From positions 866,501 to 930,500 of the forward strand of contig NZ_FBXK01000001.1 in the NCBI RefSeq assembly GCF_900013425.1: a stretch of 64,000 nt of DNA, written 5' to 3'. Each line of letters opens with the position of its first letter. Within the stretch, counting starts at the first letter, position 1. Both the position numbers and the translations under genes were made by a program. The DNA is from Sphingobium sp. Z007. GTDB taxonomy: Bacteria; Pseudomonadota; Alphaproteobacteria; Sphingomonadales; Sphingomonadaceae. Positions 9,323-18,855 of this stretch are shown in pieces. The notes under the pieces are model-generated. The model searched no databases. It was not told where the DNA came from and worked only from the letters and a program-made list of their open reading frames with translations.

Positions 9323-9786
9323 TTTGGCGATACAGCCGTGTTTGATCGATCTTGGCATCAGAGCGGGTGAGATTGATTATTTAACCGTATTTTAGATATA
9401 CTACAAAGGCAGCCTATCCATTACAGGGATGATTGTAGTTATTGATGTAACTCATTAGGATATTTGCACCTATTGATGTGAAAACATACTCCGTCATTGG
9501 CCTGTTTCGAGAATTAGTCTATATCTCGTTAAATGTGGTCTGCGGTCGTCTAGAGAGGGGTATTGTGTTTATGTGACTGCCTCAGTGCCAACTGCATATC
9601 GTCCTATGCGCTTTTATGCGGGTGCCTGGTAAACTTTTGACGTACGCGCGATGACCTTAATTGATTGGATTTCGTAACATGCCTTCAGTCAGTTCCGAAG
9701 CTAAAATTAAAGGCGGTTAGTCGGTCGAAATACACCGTGCCGATCTCGGGTTACGACCAAGTTGTTTAGTCCTATCTGTTTACGCA
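9323..9786. other. A/T-rich intergenic region, no gene seen
   Basis: 464 bp between the alcohol dehydrogenase and the transporter. It has stops in all frames and is visibly richer in A and T than its neighbours. A short direct repeat TATTGATGT occurs near 9438 and 9470. I see no convincing terminator hairpin, tRNA or promoter, although the transporter promoter must lie here. Confidence 0.5.
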
Positions 9787-11277
9787 ATGCGGCTTTCAAT
9801 TGAAGACTTGGTAAAGTTTAAAATGAATCAGGATGATTACAAGTCACAAAGTAGCAGACGGATGAATTCGATCGATAAACGGGGCACCAGCGTCTGGTCA
9901 AACTGTTCAGACACCTCTCCAGTTGGAAACGGACTTCGAGATGCCCGGCGATATTGGGCGGCTCTCTCGATCTGGTGTGCGATAATTCTAACCATTATTG
10001 ACGCATCGATCGCTAGTGTTGCACTGCCCTTCATCTCCAAAGGGCTTCAACTGACCGCCGCGAAGTCGGTGTGGGTGATCAACGCCTATCAGATAGCAAT
10101 CGTAATGGCCCTTTTGCCGATGGCAAAGGTGAGCGATATACTCGGCTACAAGAAAGTCTATCTGTCAGGCATTTTGCTTTTCATGATCGCCGCCTCTGGC
10201 AGTATCTTCGCTGGTAGCCTGACTATGCTCGCTGTCGCGCGTTTTGTGCAGGGAATTGGTGCGGCCGCGGTAATGGTAACCAGCGGAGCTTTGGTCCGGT
10301 CAATTTATCCTCCCGAACTCGTCCCGCGTGGAATTGGCTACAATACCATTGCCGTTTCCTTCGCCTCTGCATCGGGGCCAGCGGCATGCGCAGTGGTCCT
10401 CTCGTTTGCAAATTGGCATGCGGTGTTTGCCGTGGGCCTTCCGTTTGGTCTGGTTGCGCTAGCGCTCGGATGGTGGGCTCTCCCTTCCACGGCGTCTGCG
10501 AAACGCTCTTTTGACACGATTTCGGCACTAATGTGCTGTCTGGGTTTCGCTGCAGGTTTTTCTATTCTCAGTGATTTGGCCCAAAACTCCTCCTCAGAAT
10601 GGACATTCATTAAAGTCGGCGTTGCGGTTTCTGCTATATTTTTCCTCCGGAAGCGTACTTCTATCAGCCATGAGTCGATGGTACCACTGGATTTGCTGAA
10701 GATGGGCTCTCTTCGTTTAGCATATGGCATGTCCGCTTCAGCTTATGCAGTTATGATACTGATAACACTATCATTTCCTTTCGTTCTACAACAACGGTTG
10801 CATTTCGGGCCTGAATTGATCGGCATGCTCATGGTTCCGCTGCCGATCGGCATCATGATTGCCGCATTCGTTGCCGGCCGCCTAGTTAATCGCTTTTCGT
10901 CGGCCGGGTTGTGTAGTTCGGGATTAATCTCACTTGCGGGAGGAGCAATTTGCCTTTCGTTTATACATCCGGGCAGCTCAGTGTTCTTGATAATTGCAGC
11001 GGTGGCCATTTGCGGTTTGGGTTTTGGGATTTTCCAAGTCCCGAACAACCATAGTATGTTGGCTACCGCACCCCATTCTCGCGCTGGAGCGGCTTCTGCA
11101 ATGCTTTCCTTGTCACGGTTGATCGGCCAAACGCTAGGAGCATTACTGGCGGCGTCGCTCTTTCGCATGATCGGCGCGCAGAGTGATGCGCCAATTGTAG
11201 TTGCTGCTTTCATCGCTTTGACAGTGGCGAGCATAACGTTACTAATAAGATATCGAACAATAGTCTCGATAGGCTGA
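9787..11277 (+). CDS. MFS transporter, 14-helix DHA2 (EmrB/QacA-like) type
   Basis: A major-facilitator membrane protein (496 aa) with about 14 hydrophobic segments. Motif A-like KVSDILGYKKVYLSG follows helix 2 and motif C-like ASGPAACAVV lies in helix 5. Proteins of this type export drugs or aromatic compounds by proton antiport. Several in-frame Met codons (9787, 9823, 9862) precede the first helix near residue 60, so the exact start is uncertain. It is isolated between the oxygenase operon and the IS mosaic and may protect the cell from toxic aromatics; that role is a guess. Confidence 0.8.
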   Translation: MRLSIEDLVKFKMNQDDYKSQSSRRMNSIDKRGTSVWSNCSDTSPVGNGLRDARRYWAALSIWCAIILTIIDASIASVALPFISKGLQLTAAKSVWVINAYQIAIVMALLPMAKVSDILGYKKVYLSGILLFMIAASGSIFAGSLTMLAVARFVQGIGAAAVMVTSGALVRSIYPPELVPRGIGYNTIAVSFASASGPAACAVVLSFANWHAVFAVGLPFGLVALALGWWALPSTASAKRSFDTISALMCCLGFAAGFSILSDLAQNSSSEWTFIKVGVAVSAIFFLRKRTSISHESMVPLDLLKMGSLRLAYGMSASAYAVMILITLSFPFVLQQRLHFGPELIGMLMVPLPIGIMIAAFVAGRLVNRFSSAGLCSSGLISLAGGAICLSFIHPGSSVFLIIAAVAICGLGFGIFQVPNNHSMLATAPHSRAGAASAMLSLSRLIGQTLGALLAASLFRMIGAQSDAPIVVAAFIALTVASITLLIRYRTIVSIG

Positions 11278-11280
11278 ATA

Positions 11281-11472
11281 ATAGAGGTTGAGGCGTGGTA
11301 TGTCCGTGCCCGGGGGCATTTCCCCAACGATGATGCTGCCACCAAACTGCTATATCTGATCTTGAACCGATCGGAGAAAGAGTGGAAAATGCCCCCGCGT
11401 GAGTGGAACATGGCGAAGGCGCAATTTGCCGTGCTCTTCGGCGAACGTTTCATCAGGGCCATGACGGCCTGA
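11281..11472 (+). pseudogene. IS256-family transposase remnant (C-terminus)
   Basis: Starting 3 bp after the transporter stop, a frame without a start codon encodes the characteristic end of IS256/mutator transposases (HFPNDDAATKLLYLIL, then FAVLFGERFIRAMTA and TGA at 11470-11472). Everything upstream has been lost. Only about 63 codons remain. Confidence 0.7.
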
Positions 11473-12270
11473 TGGTCAACCGCCTCGCCGCACACGAAAT
11501 TCCTGACAGTCCCGCGGCCAGCGAAGCCCCGGCTGGGCGGCAACGCGCCGATCGCCCCCGCAAAACCAACCGGGGCTCTCTGCCTGCGCATTTGGAACGG
11601 ATCGAGCAGGTCATCGATATCGACGATAAGGCCTGTCCCTGCTGCGCCGGCACTCTCCACCAGATCGGCGAGGATGTGGCCGAGCGGCTCGACGTCGTTC
11701 CTATTACTTTTCGTGTGCTGTTCACAAGCCGCCCGCGCTACGGCGGCCGTTCCTGCGAGAGCGCTGTCGTTCAGGCGCCGGCACCGGCGCGCATCATTGA
11801 AGGCGGCATCCCGACCGAAGCGCTGATCGCGCAGGTGCTGGTCGCTAAATATGCCGACCATTTGCCGCTCTATCGACAGGCCCAGATCTACGCCCGGCGG
11901 GGTATCCACCTGGACCGCTCGACGCTGGCAGATTGGGTCGGCCGGGCTGCATGGTATCTGCGCCCTTTGCGAGAGCGTATTCTTGCCGAGTTGCGGCAAG
12001 CCGAGCGGCTGTTCGCTGATGAGACGACTGCCCCGGTGCTCGATCCGGGACGCGGACGAACTAAGACGGGTCAGCTATGGGCCTACGCCCGTGACGATCG
12101 ACCATGGGTGGCGGCGACCCGCCAATGGTCGCCTATGTCTACGCCCCAGATCGCAAAGCGGAACGGCCCGAGGCGCATCTCGGCACCTTTGCGGGCATCC
12201 TGCAGGTCGACGGCTATAGTGGCTATGCCGCACTTGCGCGGCGGCGCCAGCAGGTGCAACTCGCCTGTTG
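11473..12270 (+). pseudogene. tnpC: IS66 TnpC fragment with frameshift
   Basis: A middle piece of a second, different IS66 transposase. The zinc ribbon (CPCCAGTLHQIGEDV), the YADHLPLYRQAQIY helix and the first catalytic segment (FADETTAPVLDPGRGRTK) are in one frame up to about 12107. The continuation (VAYVYAPDRKAERPEAHLG, LQVDGYSGYAAL) is in another, so one base has been gained or lost there. Homology stops near 12270, before the rest of the catalytic domain. The N-terminus is also missing. Confidence 0.8.
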
Positions 12271-12386
12271 CGCGACGATCTGGGGTTCTTCCGCATCTTT
12301 GGTGCAAGTTGAGGGATTCACACGCGAATCGGGTGAGTGCATAGAGTCGGGATTACGGTCAGCGATGGTATTTGCTCGTGGTCCAG

Positions 12387-12944
12387 ATGTCTTCGGTTTC
12401 TCCCGTTCCTGCAGGTTTGACGATTGTCAGTCGCGACGAAACAGCGGACGGGAGGCTCCATTTGGATGTGAGGCCAGTTCAGCGTTCCTCCTCGTGCCCC
12501 GGTTGCGGACGGCACTCGAGCAGCGTGCATAGCCATTACCAGCGCCATCTCTCGGATTTGCCCTGGCATGGACGGATTGTGGCGATGCGCCTCACGGCGC
12601 GGCGCTTTCGCTGCAGGACGCCTGATTGCAGGGTGCAGATATTCACGGAGCGATTGCCCGGGGTCGCCGCTTCGAGGGCGCAACGCTCCGATCGGCTTGC
12701 AGAGAGCCAGCGCGCTATGGCTCTTGTAGCGGGCGGTGAGCCGGGCTCCCGCCTCGCCCATAGGTTGGCGATGCCGGTGAGCGGCGATACATTGCTGCGG
12801 ATGATCCGGTCGGCGCCTGTGCCGGGTTTCGTTGCCCCTACGATCGTGGGCATCGACGATTGGGCGTGGCGGCGCGGACAGCGCTACGGAACGATCATCT
12901 GCGACCTGGAGCGTATCCATCCGGCGAGACGCGCCTTGTCGTGA
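12387..12944 (+). pseudogene. ISL3-family transposase, N-terminal part only
   Basis: The ATG at 12387 begins an ISL3 transposase. A zinc-binding N-terminus (CPGCGRHSS and CRTPDCRV) is followed by a helix-turn-helix region and the start of the catalytic domain (VGIDDWAWRRGQRYGTIICD, first Asp). Family homology stops after CDLER (about 12912), where full proteins continue for another 200 or more residues. It has been cut by whatever brought in the downstream IS66. Confidence 0.75.
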
Positions 12945-12995
12945 GGTAGGGGCCTGCTCTTAAGAACGCTCTCGATAGCACGCTTAGAACAGTGG

Positions 12996-13343
12996 ATGCG
13001 GCAGATAACGGTAATGACCGGGCCGGAACGGCGGCGGCGTTGGAGCGACGAGGAACGACTGCAGATTTTGGCAGAAGCCTTTGCGCCTGGGGCCAGCGTT
13101 TTGGCTGTGGCACGGCGGCACGACATTTCCACGGCGCGGATTTACACATGGCGCAGCAAGCTGCGACAACCGCCCGCCCTGACCGAGTTCGCCGAGGCGG
13201 TGGTAGACGATGGCGCCCAGCAAGGCGGGCAACAGGCGGGGATGCCGGTGATCATCATCGATCTCGGCGCCAAGGGACGCGTGAACGTATCAGCTGCGGC
13301 ATCACCTGCATTGGTGTCGGCGGCGCTGAAGGCCTTGCGATGA
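12996..13343 (+). CDS. tnpA: IS66 family protein TnpA
   Basis: A small DNA-binding protein (115 aa) of IS66 elements, recognised by RRRRWSDEERLQILAEAFAPG and the helix-turn-helix VLAVARRHDISTARIYTWR. The Met at 13014 is an alternative start. The stop overlaps the tnpB start (ATGA), the usual coupling in this family. Confidence 0.85.
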   Translation: MRQITVMTGPERRRRWSDEERLQILAEAFAPGASVLAVARRHDISTARIYTWRSKLRQPPALTEFAEAVVDDGAQQGGQQAGMPVIIIDLGAKGRVNVSAAASPALVSAALKALR

Positions 13344-13681
13344 TCCCAGCAGGAGCACGGGTGTGGATCGCAATGGGCCATACCGATATGCGTCGCGGCA
13401 TGCAGAGCCTCGCGGCGATGGTGCAGCAGAGTTTTTCGCAAGACCCATTTGCCGGCGATCTTTGAGTCTTTCGCGGGCGTAACGGGTCGCTGGTGAAGAT
13501 AATCTGGCACGACGGTCTCGGGATGTCGCTTTATTCGAAGCGGTTGGAACGGGGGAAGTTTATTTGGCCCTCCGCGAAGGACGGCGTAGTCTCGCTGACG
13601 AGCTCACAGCTGGCCTGTTTGCTCGACGGCGTGGACTGGCGGAACCCGCAATATAGCTGGCGCCCGCAGAGCGCGGGATAA
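13340..13681 (+). pseudogene. tnpB: IS66 accessory protein TnpB with internal stop codon
   Basis: Reading from the ATG at 13340 gives the canonical TnpB start (GARVWIAMGHTDMRRGMQSL). At 13463-13465 a TGA interrupts the conserved core between PFAGDL and VFRGRNGS. The same frame continues without shift through SLYSKRLERGKFIWPS and LLDGVDWRNP to the normal end at 13681. One substitution (or a sequencing error) explains it. Only readthrough could make full-length protein. Confidence 0.85.
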
Positions 13682-13725
13682 GCGCGGCTTTTCTTCATCA
13701 AGGCCGCATTTTCCGCTTCAACCGG

Positions 13726-15417
13726 GTGGCTTTCTATGATTCCATCCTGGTTGTGGACGCCGCCGTTTCGCCCCTGCCTGACGACATCGAAGCGCTCAAG
13801 GCGCTGGTCCGGCTCAGCACGCAGCGCGCAGATGAAGCCGAACAGCGGGCCACGAGTGCCGAGGCTGAACTGGCCAATGCCCGTGCCCGGGAGAGCGCCA
13901 CCGAGGCCTTGATCTCCCACTACAAGTTGCAGATCGCCAAGCTCAAGCGTGAACAGTATGGCCCCAGTGCCGAACGCACCCGCCGGCTGCTCGCGCAGAT
14001 GGAGTTTGAGCTCGAAGATCTGGAGGCTGACGCCGCCGAAGATGATCTTGCCGCCGAGACCGCCGCCGCAAAGGCAACAAACGTCACGGCCTTTGAACGC
14101 AAGAGGCCGGTCAGGAAGCCGTTCCCCGACCACTTGCCCCGTGAACGCGTCGTCGTCCCGGCGCCTTGTTCTTGCCCGTCCTGCGGTGGCATGCGCCTCT
14201 CGAAGCTGGGCGAGGATGTGACCGAGACGCTGGAGGTGATCCCGCGCGCCTGGAAGATCATCCAGACCGTGCGCGAGAAGTTCTCCTGCCGTGACTGCGA
14301 GAAGATCACGCAGCCGCCCGCGCCATTCCATGTCGTGCCGCGTGGCTGGGCGGGTCCAAGCTTCCTCGCCATGCTGCTGTTCGAGAAGTATGGGCAGCAC
14401 CAGCCTCTCAACCGCCAGGCCGAGCGTTTCACCCGTGAAGGCGTGCCGCTGAGCGTTTCCACGCTCGCTGACCAGGTCGGCGCGGCTTCCTTCGCCTTGA
14501 TGCCGATCTTCCGGCTGATTGAGGCCCATGTCTTTGCCGCCGAACGCGTACATGGCGACGACACTACCGTGCCGGTCATGGCCAAGGGCAAGACCGATAC
14601 CGGTCGATTATGGGATTATGTCCGGGACGACCGCCCGTTTGGCGGCGCCGATCCGCCAGCGGTCGTTTTCTATTATTCGCGCGACCGGCGCGGCGAACAT
14701 CCCCAGGCGCATCTCGCGTCCTGGTCCGGGATTCTGCAGGCAGATGCTTATGCGGGCTATTTCGAGCTGTACGCTCCAGACCGCCAGCCTGGTCTCATCC
14801 TGGAGGCAGGATGCTTTGCCCATGCACGCAGGAAGTTCTTCGAACTCGCCGACGTCGAGGGCGCAGCGCGCAAGAAGAGCCGCGGCGAGCGAGCCAGTCC
14901 CATCTATCCGATTGCGCTGGAGGCGGTGCAGAAGCTGGACGCCCTGTTCGACGTTGAGCGCGGTATCAACGGCAAGACACCAGCGGAGCGGCTTGCCGCC
15001 CGTCAGGAGTTGAGCGCGCCGCTGATCGCCGAACTGCACGACTGGTTGAACGCCCAACTCGCCAAGCTGTCGCGTAACCATGATCTCGCCAAGGCCATCA
15101 ACTATATGCTCCGGCGCTGGGACGCCTTCACCCGCTTCCTCATCGATGGGAGGGTATGCCTCACGAACAACGCAGCGGAACGGGCGCTGCGTTGTGTGCC
15201 ACTCGGGCGGAAAGCATGGCTATTTTGCGGCTCCGATCGCGGCGGTCAGCGCGCCGCCATCATGTTTTCACTCATTCAGAGCTGTCGCCTCAACGACGTC
15301 GATCCCCAGGCTTGGCTCGCTGACGTCCTCGCCCGCATCGCCGGTCATCCGGCTAATCGGCTTGGCGATCTACTCCCATGGAATTGGAAACCAACAGCGT
15401 TGAAGCTGGAGCCGTGA
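13726..15417 (+). CDS. tnpC: IS66 family transposase TnpC
   Basis: An apparently complete transposase of about 555-563 aa. It has an N-terminal coiled coil, the zinc ribbon CSCPSCGGMRLSKLGEDV, the segment HGDDTTVPVMAKGKTDTG with the first catalytic Asp, LQADAYAGYFELY, and the C-terminal block NNAAERALRCVPLGRKAW ending in LLPWNW. GTG at 13726 or GTG at 13753 could be the start; neither has a striking ribosome site. It has the full C-terminal region that the copy at 181 lacks. Confidence 0.85.
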   Translation: MAFYDSILVVDAAVSPLPDDIEALKALVRLSTQRADEAEQRATSAEAELANARARESATEALISHYKLQIAKLKREQYGPSAERTRRLLAQMEFELEDLEADAAEDDLAAETAAAKATNVTAFERKRPVRKPFPDHLPRERVVVPAPCSCPSCGGMRLSKLGEDVTETLEVIPRAWKIIQTVREKFSCRDCEKITQPPAPFHVVPRGWAGPSFLAMLLFEKYGQHQPLNRQAERFTREGVPLSVSTLADQVGAASFALMPIFRLIEAHVFAAERVHGDDTTVPVMAKGKTDTGRLWDYVRDDRPFGGADPPAVVFYYSRDRRGEHPQAHLASWSGILQADAYAGYFELYAPDRQPGLILEAGCFAHARRKFFELADVEGAARKKSRGERASPIYPIALEAVQKLDALFDVERGINGKTPAERLAARQELSAPLIAELHDWLNAQLAKLSRNHDLAKAINYMLRRWDAFTRFLIDGRVCLTNNAAERALRCVPLGRKAWLFCGSDRGGQRAAIMFSLIQSCRLNDVDPQAWLADVLARIAGHPANRLGDLLPWNWKPTALKLEP

Positions 15418-15434
15418 TCTCATAGCATCACGGC

Positions 15435-15701
15435 ATGGAATTTGGCCCGCAACCCGAACTCATTGAATCCTCTCTTTGCCGGTCCATCGAACAGGCGGGC
15501 GTACGGCTGACCATCAACATCGTGCGGATCGCCACCGAACGCGGTTGGTCCCTCGAGGTCGTCAACGAGCACGGCACCTCGACGGTCTGGGACAATCTAT
15601 TCCCCACCGACCGCGATGCCGATGCTGCATTCCGCGATGTGCTCGCTCAAGAAGGCGTCGAGGTGAAGCGCCCCGGGTTTCCAGGAGGCTCCAACTTGTG
15701 A
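15435..15701 (+). CDS. Small hypothetical protein carried by the IS66 element
   Basis: 88 codons follow tnpC closely (ATG at 15435). The protein has a strand-rich look (GVRLTINIVRIATERGWSLEVV, TVWDNLFPTDRDADAAF). Small orfs of this kind commonly trail tnpC in proteobacterial IS66 elements; their function is unknown. The last dozen codons (from 15664) come from the end of the inserted IS3 element, so the natural C-terminus has probably been replaced. Confidence 0.6.
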   Translation: MEFGPQPELIESSLCRSIEQAGVRLTINIVRIATERGWSLEVVNEHGTSTVWDNLFPTDRDADAAFRDVLAQEGVEVKRPGFPGGSNL

Positions 15702-16231
15702 GAAGGAGCATCCGTTATGAGCAAGACAACCAACAAATTTTCACCTGAAGTCCGCGAGCGGGCGGTTCGTATGGTGGTGGAGCAGCGGGCCGAGTACGGC
15801 TCGGAATGGGAAGTGATGAAGTCGATCGCGGCGAAGATCGGCTGCTCGCTGGAGACGCTGCGCCGGTGGTGCCGCGAGGAGGCGAGCCGACGAGCGGGGC
15901 CAGCGGCGCTGGCGGCGGATGACCGGGAATGGACTTGTAACGGATTTGCGCCGGTCACCTGAGCGATTAGAGTTCGCAACAGGAGACCGACGAGATGATC
16001 AAGCCCACAGAAGAGTTCAAGCAGGAGGCGGTGCGGATTGCGCTGACCAGCGGATTGCCCCGCGCCCGGGTCGCATCGGATTTGGGGATAGGGAAGTCGA
16101 CGCTGGGCAAGTGGGTATCACAGTATCGGCCCAGTGATCTGGTTTCAGCGCCGCAGGCAGATCTGGCGCGTGAGAATGAACGCCTTCGCCTTGAGAACCG
16201 TGTACTGCGGGAGGAGAGGGAAGTATTAAAA

Positions 16232-16458
16232 AACCGTCGCCGGCTGAGCCCGCCTGTGCGCGGTAGAAACGGGTCGTGCTATGGTGCGGCCGGGAGGGTC
16301 GCGGCCGATGGCTTATTGGAGGCATGATACCCCGTAAAAAAACGTGGCCCGTGGGTGTTTGCGTACTTGAGAGTGGTGACGCCGTTTTGCGGCGATCCCG
16401 ATTAGGAAGATGACGTTTAGCATCGCCCATACCCTCCTGTTTTGAAGGAGGACTTGGA
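16232..16458 (+). ncRNA. Candidate bridge RNA (seekRNA) region of the IS110 element
   Basis: IS110-group elements encode a guide RNA in the non-coding stretch left of the transposase; its loops pair with donor and target DNA. Here 227 bp are free of coding sequence. CGTGGCC at 16343-16349 is the exact reverse complement of GGCCACG at 17821-17827, the target DNA immediately right of the insertion. A run GTAAAAAAA just before it resembles the A-rich left target side. Fold and transcription were not tested. The locus assignment rests on family knowledge; the guide match is a 7-mer and could be chance. Confidence 0.5.
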
Positions 16459-17817
16459 ATGGAACGATCAAAATCTGGCGCGTTGTCTATGGTCAATCCA
16501 CGCGCCGCTGCCATCGACATCGGGTCGACCATGCATATGGCGGCCATAAATCCGGACGCCGATGATAATCCGGTACGAGCGTTTGGCACATTCACCGGCG
16601 ATCTCCATGATATGGCCCGCTGGTTCAAGACGTATGGCGTCACGACTGTCGCGATGGAATCGACCGGTGTTTACTGGATTCCGGCCTATGAAGTGCTTGA
16701 AGGACACGGCTTTGAAGTGATCCTGGTCAATGCGCGATATGCCAAGAATGTACCGGGTCGCAAAACCGACGTCAGCGACGCTGCATGGTTGCAACGCCTG
16801 CACAGCTACGGGCTGCTGCGGGGGAGTTTCCGTCCCGAGGCGGGCGTGGCGACCATGCGTGCCTATCTGCGGCAGCGCGAGCGGCTGATCGAATATGCCG
16901 CCTCACATATTCAGCACATGCAGAAGGCGCTGATGGAAATGAATGTGCAACTCCATCATGTCGTCTCCGACATCACCGGCGTGACGGGCATGCGGATCAT
17001 CAGGGCCATTGTGAGCGGGGAACGTACGCCCAACACGCTGGCGCAAATGCGCGACGTCCGCTGTCATGCGACTATTGAGACCATTTGTGCGGCATTATCG
17101 GGGAACTGGCGGGACGAGCATATCTTCGCCCTTGGCCAATCCCTGGCCCTATTCGACTTCTACCAAACCAAAGTTCTCGAATGTGATCGAAAGCTTGAGG
17201 TCGCGCTCCAGGCGCTCGAAATCGACGAGGGACATGATGTTCGCCAGCTCCCAAAAGTCCGAACCAAAAGGCGGCAGGTGAACACGCCTGACTTCGAGGT
17301 CCGGTCTGCACTCTATCGCGTGCTGGGAGTAGACCTGACGCAGATCCACGGAATCGGCCCGTCGCTCGCGCTCAAGCTGGTTGGCGAGTGCGGGACCGAT
17401 CTTGCCGCATGGCCCAGTTCAAAGCATTTTACCTCCTGGCTGTGCCTGGCGCCGGGCAACAAGATATCCGGCGGTAAATTGCTGTCGTCCAAAACCCGAC
17501 GCTCCTCAAGCCGCGCAGCTGCACTTCTACGCCTGGCAGCAACCACCATTGGCCGAAGCGACACCGCACTTGGGGCGTTCTACCGTCGATTGTCGGCACG
17601 CGCTGGAAAAGCCAAGGCAGTGACCGCGACCGCACGCAAAATCGCGGTGCTGTTCTATAACAGCCTGCGCCACGGCATGGCCTATCATGATCCCGGCGCC
17701 TCACAATATGAGGAACGCTACCGCAGCCGGGTGATCGGAAATCTGCAGCGCCGTGCCAAGGCCTTCGGCTTCATCCTGCATGAAATGCCTGCGGAGCCTG
17801 ATATGGCTGTTTCTTAG
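16459..17817 (+). CDS. IS110-family transposase (DEDD recombinase)
   Basis: A 452-aa recombinase. The N-terminal RuvC-like domain shows AIDIGSTMH (Asp), ESTGVYWIP (Glu) and GRKTDVSDAAWLQ (two Asp). The C-terminal Tnp_20 domain has IHGIGPSLALKLVGECG and the SWLCLAPGNKISGGK segment typical of the family. A strong AGGAGG stands before the ATG. The stop codon lies at the very right end of the element. It appears intact and has the usual length. Confidence 0.9.
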   Translation: MERSKSGALSMVNPRAAAIDIGSTMHMAAINPDADDNPVRAFGTFTGDLHDMARWFKTYGVTTVAMESTGVYWIPAYEVLEGHGFEVILVNARYAKNVPGRKTDVSDAAWLQRLHSYGLLRGSFRPEAGVATMRAYLRQRERLIEYAASHIQHMQKALMEMNVQLHHVVSDITGVTGMRIIRAIVSGERTPNTLAQMRDVRCHATIETICAALSGNWRDEHIFALGQSLALFDFYQTKVLECDRKLEVALQALEIDEGHDVRQLPKVRTKRRQVNTPDFEVRSALYRVLGVDLTQIHGIGPSLALKLVGECGTDLAAWPSSKHFTSWLCLAPGNKISGGKLLSSKTRRSSSRAAALLRLAATTIGRSDTALGAFYRRLSARAGKAKAVTATARKIAVLFYNSLRHGMAYHDPGASQYEERYRSRVIGNLQRRAKAFGFILHEMPAEPDMAVS

Positions 17818-17850
17818 GAAGGCCACGCAGTTCTTCGCGAGCCAAAGGCC

Positions 17851-18708
17851 GTGAAGTTTGCTTTTGTGCATAGCTGGCGGCACCGGTGGCCCGTTGAACT
17901 GCTCTGCCGTGTCATGCTTGTCAGTGAGCGCGGCTATCGATCCTGGCGCTCGAGACCGATCAGCCAACGTGCGCGCACGGATATGAAAGTGCTGGCACAT
18001 ATCCGGGAACAGTATCGCCTCAGCCTTGGCAGCTATGGTCGTCCGAGGATGACAATGGAACTCAAGGAGGTCGGCCTCGCCGTTGGCGAGCGCCGGGTCG
18101 GTCGGCTGATGAAGATCAACGGGATCAAGCCTGTCCGCACCCGCAGGCACAAGGTGACAACGGACAGCCATCATCGCCTGGGGGTCGCAGCGAACTGGCT
18201 GGACGGCGACTTCGCCGCCGATGCGCCCAACCGTAAATGGGCAGGCGACATCACCTATATCTGGACGTCGGAGGGCTGGCTCTATCTTGCCGTCATTCTC
18301 GACCTGCATAGCCGTCGCGTCGTTGGCTGGGCAGTCAGCGACAGGATGAAGAAGGATCTGGCGATCAGGGCGCTGGATATGGCGGTGCGCCTGCGCCAGC
18401 CTCCAGAAGGCTGCCTTTTTCATTCGGATCGCGGCAGCCAATATTGTTCTTACGACTATCAGAAAAAGCTGCAGGCCTATGGCCTGCGTCCATCGATGAG
18501 CGGCAAGGGAAATTGTTACGACAATGCCTCCGTCGAGACCTTCTTCAAATCCCTGAAGGCGGAACTCATCTGGCGGCAGAGCTGGCCAACGCGGCGTCAG
18601 GCGGAAGCTGCCATCTTCCAGTACATCAATGGATTCTACAACACCCGTCGCCGCCATTCATATCTGGGCGGCATCAGCCCGCTCGCATTCGAAGCCAGGG
18701 TGGCATAA
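17851..18708 (+). CDS. IS3-family transposase OrfB (middle element)
   Basis: A DDE transposase (285 aa) starting with GTG that overlaps the orfA stop. The catalytic residues are visible in [20 protein letters not shown] (first Asp), [14 protein letters not shown] (second Asp) and [20 protein letters not shown] (Glu). The ending [15 protein letters not shown] is normal. It is intact, but its partner orfA is interrupted, so the element can only move if OrfA is supplied from elsewhere. Confidence 0.88.
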   Translation: MKFAFVHSWRHRWPVELLCRVMLVSERGYRSWRSRPISQRARTDMKVLAHIREQYRLSLGSYGRPRMTMELKEVGLAVGERRVGRLMKINGIKPVRTRRHKVTTDSHHRLGVAANWLDGDFAADAPNRKWAGDITYIWTSEGWLYLAVILDLHSRRVVGWAVSDRMKKDLAIRALDMAVRLRQPPEGCLFHSDRGSQYCSYDYQKKLQAYGLRPSMSGKGNCYDNASVETFFKSLKAELIWRQSWPTRRQAEAAIFQYINGFYNTRRRHSYLGGISPLAFEARVA

Positions 18709-18855
18709 TGAGATAGGTGACCGGCGCAAATCCGTTACAAGTCCAGAACGCCTGAGGTTGCTGGAGCGCGAAGTGAAGGAACTACGCCGGGCCAACGAGA
18801 TTTTGCGCAAGGCATCTGCGTATTTTGCGATGGCGGAGCTCGACCGCCCCGGGAG

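Larger units (their letters stand above)
12950..15663 (+). mobile_element. IS66-family element, genes tnpA-tnpB-tnpC plus accessory orf
   Basis: The full IS66 gene order is on the plus strand: tnpA at 12996, tnpB at 13340 (overlapping ATGA), tnpC at 13726 and a small orf at 15435. The left boundary is approximate, since I could not identify matching terminal repeats. The right side is replaced by the end of the next IS3 element at 15664. tnpB carries a nonsense codon, so transposition may be impaired. Confidence 0.7.
16232..17818 (+). mobile_element. IS110-family element (innermost level)
   Basis: About 1,587 bp lie between the two halves of the IS3 orfA. The boundaries are inferred from where OrfA homology stops (run of A at 16228-16233) and resumes (AAGGCCACG at 17819). 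No terminal inverted repeats or target duplication are seen, as expected for IS110. One transposase gene lies close to the right end with a 227-bp non-coding region on its left. That is the layout of the IS110 (not IS1111) group. Boundaries are uncertain by a few bases. Confidence 0.82.
15995..17854 (+). pseudogene. OrfA of the middle IS3 element, split by IS110
   Basis: 15995-16231 encodes MIKPTEEFKQEAVRIALTSG, a helix-turn-helix (RARVASDLGIGKSTLGKWV) and the leucine-rich helix up to EREVLK. After the IS110 element, 17819-17854 gives [11 protein letters not shown] and TGA, the standard end of this OrfA family. The joined product would read [17 protein letters not shown]. The stop overlaps the GTG start of orfB at 17851. 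Confidence 0.87.
15930..18745 (+). mobile_element. IS3-family element (middle level), perfect terminal repeats
   Basis: The ends are perfect inverted repeats of about 31 bp, starting TGGACTTGTAACGGATTTGC (from 15930) with the reverse complement finishing at 18745. The target duplication is GAA (15927-15929 and 18746-18748). Its own orfA (15995) and orfB (17851) are present, but orfA is broken by an IS110 element. Without that insertion it would be about 1.23 kb, normal for IS3. The perfect repeats suggest a recent arrival. Confidence 0.9.

Noticed and set aside
12900..12995. Terminal inverted repeats of the 12950-15663 IS66
   Set aside because: I compared the left edge with sequence near 15418-15700 and found no convincing inverted match.
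15650..15710. Target duplication of the outer IS3 element
   Set aside because: Flanking bases (AGG on the left, GGG on the right) do not match, and the two sides belong to different old elements.
16300..16350. Left-target guide of the putative bridge RNA
   Set aside because: Only an A-run resembles the left target; A-rich matches are uninformative, so only the right-side 7-mer is reported.
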